14,399 nucleotides of DNA, from contig JAEZDA010000045.1 in the NCBI GenBank assembly GCA_023433345.1, positions 1-14,399 of the forward strand, read 5' to 3'. Within the stretch, counting starts at the first letter, position 1, and each line of letters begins with the position of its first letter. The notes beneath the pieces are model-generated. The model was not told the DNA's origin. It did not search any database and worked only from the letters and a program-made list of their open reading frames with translations. The translations under genes and the position numbers were made by a program. The DNA comes from Bacteroidota bacterium. GTDB taxonomy: Bacteria > Bacteroidota > Bacteroidia > Chitinophagales > Chitinophagaceae. Below are positions 14,367-14,399 of this stretch, piece after piece.

Positions 14367-14399
14367 TCGGTAGTCGGTAGTCGGTAGTCTAGTCGGTAG
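14364..14399 (+). repeat. 7-bp tandem array (TAGTCGG) containing the stop codon of the P1 peptidase
   Basis: Three perfect TAGTCGG units (14364-14384), a 5-bp partial unit TAGTC (14385-14389), another full unit (14390-14396) and TAG at the window edge. The first TAG is the stop codon of the peptidase. The array may continue beyond the window. Confidence 0.9.

Overview
The window reads as a chromosomal stretch of a Bacteroidota bacterium, most likely from the Chitinophagaceae or a close relative. This is an inference from several signs. The start codons lack Shine-Dalgarno sequences. Several gene starts are preceded by TAnnTTTG-type -7 boxes. There is an S46 dipeptidyl peptidase, a BamA/TamA-like outer-membrane protein, DUF2279, DUF4256 and DUF4268 proteins, and a tmRNA whose tag ends in YAMAA. 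Base composition is moderate and even, and no transposase, integrase, phage gene or CRISPR array is visible. This looks like core genome, not an island.

Layout, left to right. The left edge holds the 5' two thirds of a minus-strand membrane-bound Fe-S oxidoreductase that runs off the window. After a 195-bp gap with two short-period repeat arrays comes a tight plus-strand operon: an exported DPP11-like S46 peptidase, a PaiA-like GNAT acetyltransferase, the DNA glycosylase Tag, and a DUF4256 protein (gaps 16, 8 and 10 bp). A convergent DUF2279 gene follows on the minus strand, and its start region is shared divergently with a phosphohexomutase. The phosphohexomutase is followed 10 bp later by a small exported lipocalin-like protein. 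Next are a protein-L-isoaspartate O-methyltransferase, a 98-residue three-helix membrane protein closely coupled to the queuosine-precursor transporter YhhQ, a 601-residue Omp85-like outer-membrane protein coupled to a DUF4268 protein, a compact GC-rich structured element, the tmRNA gene ssrA with promoter and terminator, and an exported P1/DmpA-family N-terminal-nucleophile peptidase.

The genes do not form one pathway. They are housekeeping units: periplasmic peptide degradation (S46 and P1 peptidases), sugar-phosphate metabolism, DNA and protein repair (Tag, Pcm), tRNA modification supply (YhhQ), envelope biogenesis and ribosome rescue (ssrA).

The most unusual signal lies outside the genes. 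At least seven small arrays with a strict 7- or 8-bp period but different unit sequences occur here. Several sit exactly on gene boundaries: two end a few bases before TTG start codons, two supply the stop codon of the preceding gene, and a pair lies inside the coding sequence of DUF2279 just after the signal peptide. A second candidate is the GC-rich hairpin element upstream of ssrA, which resembles, from memory, a dispersed intergenic element of Bacteroidota. I did not find an obvious new defence or mobile system.
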